A stretch of 16,250 bases of DNA. Source: an uncultured Actinomycetes bacterium (GTDB lineage: Bacteria; Actinomycetota; Thermoleophilia; Solirubrobacterales; 70-9). Below are positions 14,995 through 16,250 of this stretch, in pieces. A program made the position numbers and the translations under genes. Under the pieces are notes generated by a model, which saw nothing but the letters and a program-made list of their open reading frames with translations, had not been told where the DNA came from and searched no databases. Position 1 is the first letter of the stretch, and each line of letters starts with the position of its first letter. Where the stretch lies: positions 1-16,250 of the forward strand of contig CALCIA010000148.1 in NCBI GenBank assembly GCA_937907435.1. The letters run 5' to 3'.

Positions 14995-16058
14995 TCCCCT
15001 TAGCAGGCATATTCCCGGCCGAACTGACGGCCCTGCGCGCCGTCGGCCTGGCGGTCGCGCTGATCCTCGTCGTCTACGCGATCGCCCGCCGGCGCACCCT
15101 GCGCAACGCCGACGTGCTGCTGCTGATCCTCGCCGGGCTCGCGCTGGCGATCGTCACCGGCACCGAAATCGTCAACGGCCTGCTCTCCGCCTTCTCCTTC
15201 GAAAAGGGTAACGGCGGGCGCATCCTCGGCCTCGCGGTCTTCGCGATCTTCATCCTCTTCATCATCTGCCTGCGGGCGCTCTCGGTCGGCGCGCGCAACT
15301 CGCGCCAGCTCTCGGCGGCGCTCGAGGGGCTGGCCTGGGAAGAGTTCCGGCAGGCGGGCCTGCCCGCCCGCTTCAAGGGCAAGGTCGCGATCCTCGTCCC
15401 CGCCTACAACGAGGCGGAGAACATCGGCGTCGTCCTCGACCAGATGCCGGCCGAGGTATGCGGCGTGCGCACCGAGATCCTCGTCGTCGACGACGGCTCG
15501 CGCGACGGCACCGGCGACGTCGCCGCCGAACACGGCGCCCTGGTCGCCCGCCACGTGACCAACCGCGGCGGCGGCGCGGCGCTGCGCACCGGCTACCGGC
15601 TGATGGTCGAATCGGGGGCCGAGGTCGTCGTCACCCTGGACGCCGACGGCCAACACCTCCCCTCGGAGATGCCGCGCCTGGTCGAGCCGGTCCTCAGCGG
15701 CGAAGTCGACGTCGCCCACGGCTCCCGCGTCCTCGGCCACGCCGACCGCAACACCCGCTCCCGCGAGCTCGGCATCGTCTTCTTCAACCGCCTCGTCTCC
15801 TTCATCACCCGCACCCACGTCACCGACTGCTCGAACGGCTACCGCGCCGTCCGCACCACCGTCCTGCCCCTGCTGGTCCTGCGCCAGGAGCAGTTCCACA
15901 CCTCCGAGTTCATGATCGAGGCGATCAAGCGCGGCGTCCCCGCCAAAGAGGTCCCGATCACCGTGGAACAGCGCCTCCACGGCCACTCGAAGAAGCCCGC
16001 AGTCATGCGCTACGGCCTCGGCTTCGCCAACGCCATCGTCCGCACCTGGCTGCGCTGA
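14991..16058 (+). CDS. GT2 glycosyltransferase fused to an N-terminal DUF2304-like membrane domain
   Basis: This 355-residue protein has three hydrophobic segments (about 15-33, 41-60, 78-97) resembling the small DUF2304 membrane proteins, then a GT2 domain from residue 130. The GT2 domain starts with KVAILVPAYNEAENIGVVL and has VVDDGS (166-171), a DxD metal site in LDADGQH (D217, D219), AHGSRVLG, and a C-terminal HGHSKKPAVMRYG. It resembles polyprenyl-phosphate mannose or glucose synthases, which make the lipid-linked donors used by GT-C enzymes. A job supplying the upstream GT39 is therefore a reasonable inference. The ATG overlaps the GT39 stop by four bases. A repeat array and a long hairpin follow the gene. 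Confidence 0.85.
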   Translation: MIPLAGIFPAELTALRAVGLAVALILVVYAIARRRTLRNADVLLLILAGLALAIVTGTEIVNGLLSAFSFEKGNGGRILGLAVFAIFILFIICLRALSVGARNSRQLSAALEGLAWEEFRQAGLPARFKGKVAILVPAYNEAENIGVVLDQMPAEVCGVRTEILVVDDGSRDGTGDVAAEHGALVARHVTNRGGGAALRTGYRLMVESGAEVVVTLDADGQHLPSEMPRLVEPVLSGEVDVAHGSRVLGHADRNTRSRELGIVFFNRLVSFITRTHVTDCSNGYRAVRTTVLPLLVLRQEQFHTSEFMIEAIKRGVPAKEVPITVEQRLHGHSKKPAVMRYGLGFANAIVRTWLR

Positions 16059-16080
16059 GGCGGGTGAGTCTTCTGGGGTG

Positions 16081-16201
16081 CGGGGACCCGCAGGCCGGCG
16101 CCCGGAAGGGCCGGGGCCCCGCAAGCTGTCGCTCGAAGGGTCCAGGCCCGGCAAGCTGGCGCCGAAGGGACGAGGCCCCGCAAGCTGGCGCCCGAGTAGG
16201 G
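16081..16201 (+). repeat. Tandem 30-bp units, right array (4 copies)
   Basis: Four contiguous units (16081-16110, 16111-16140, 16141-16169, 16170-16201) of 29-32 bp share a core close to GGCCCCGCAAGCTGGCGC followed by CGAAGGG. The first copy is the most diverged. They start about 20 bases after the GT2 stop codon and lead straight into the long hairpin. They match the two units at 155-216 in inverted orientation. No unique spacers separate them, and no open reading frame here is convincing. Confidence 0.8.
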
Positions 16202-16204
16202 ACG

Positions 16205-16250
16205 CGCCCCTCTCGCCACGGCCCGGGCAGGCTGTGGCCGTGGCGAGAGG
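16205..16250. repeat. Perfect 19-bp-stem hairpin downstream of the GT2 gene (right copy, cut by the window end)
   Basis: The left arm 16205-16223 is identical to 94-112. The loop CGGGCAGGCTGT (16224-16235) is the reverse complement of the left copy's loop. The right arm begins at 16236 and is 15 of 19 bases complete when the window ends. It may terminate or protect the GT39-GT2 transcript; whether a U tract follows cannot be seen here. Confidence 0.8.

Noticed and set aside
16081..16250. Possible CRISPR array
   Set aside because: The 29-32 bp units are contiguous and diverged, with no unique spacers and no cas genes in the window.

Overview
The window is very GC-rich and gene-dense. It has many GTG/TTG starts, few Shine-Dalgarno sites and several overlapping gene ends. 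Together with a menaquinone pathway and an actinobacterial-looking acetolactate synthase, this suggests a high-GC actinobacterium. The class Thermoleophilia (Solirubrobacterales-like) is my best guess, but that is inference, because no rRNA or other decisive marker is present.

Left part (241-7900): menaquinone biosynthesis. menE (minus strand) diverges from menA-menC-menD (plus strand) across only 38 bp. menF lies further right on the minus strand, behind a secreted beta-propeller-like protein that converges on menD. With chorismate as precursor, MenF makes isochorismate, MenD makes SEPHCHC, MenC makes o-succinylbenzoate, MenE makes its CoA ester and MenA prenylates the naphthoate. menB, menH and the final methyltransferase are not in the window.

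Middle (6515-11362): a minus-strand run of a UDP-sulfoquinovose-synthase-like gene, ilvB, ilvN and menF. The last three overlap, so branched-chain amino acid synthesis is transcriptionally tied to the first menaquinone step. ilvC does not follow ilvN.

Right part (11392-16058): an envelope-glycan block. Two paralogous GT-C (GT39/PMT-like) membrane glycosyltransferases flank a small secreted protein made of two copies of one domain. The second glycosyltransferase is coupled by a 4-nt overlap to a GT2 enzyme carrying an N-terminal DUF2304-like membrane domain. The sulfosugar-nucleotide synthase is divergent from this block and may feed it.

The most unusual feature is not a gene. Palindromic elements of about 40-90 bp are scattered through the window. 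One lies between menC and menD, one is in frame inside menD, and two are in frame inside the first GT39 gene, exactly where its paralogue in the same window lacks the residues. In addition, a near-identical module (30-bp tandem units followed by a 50-bp perfect hairpin) lies just downstream of the outermost gene at each end of the window, in the same orientation relative to the gene it follows.
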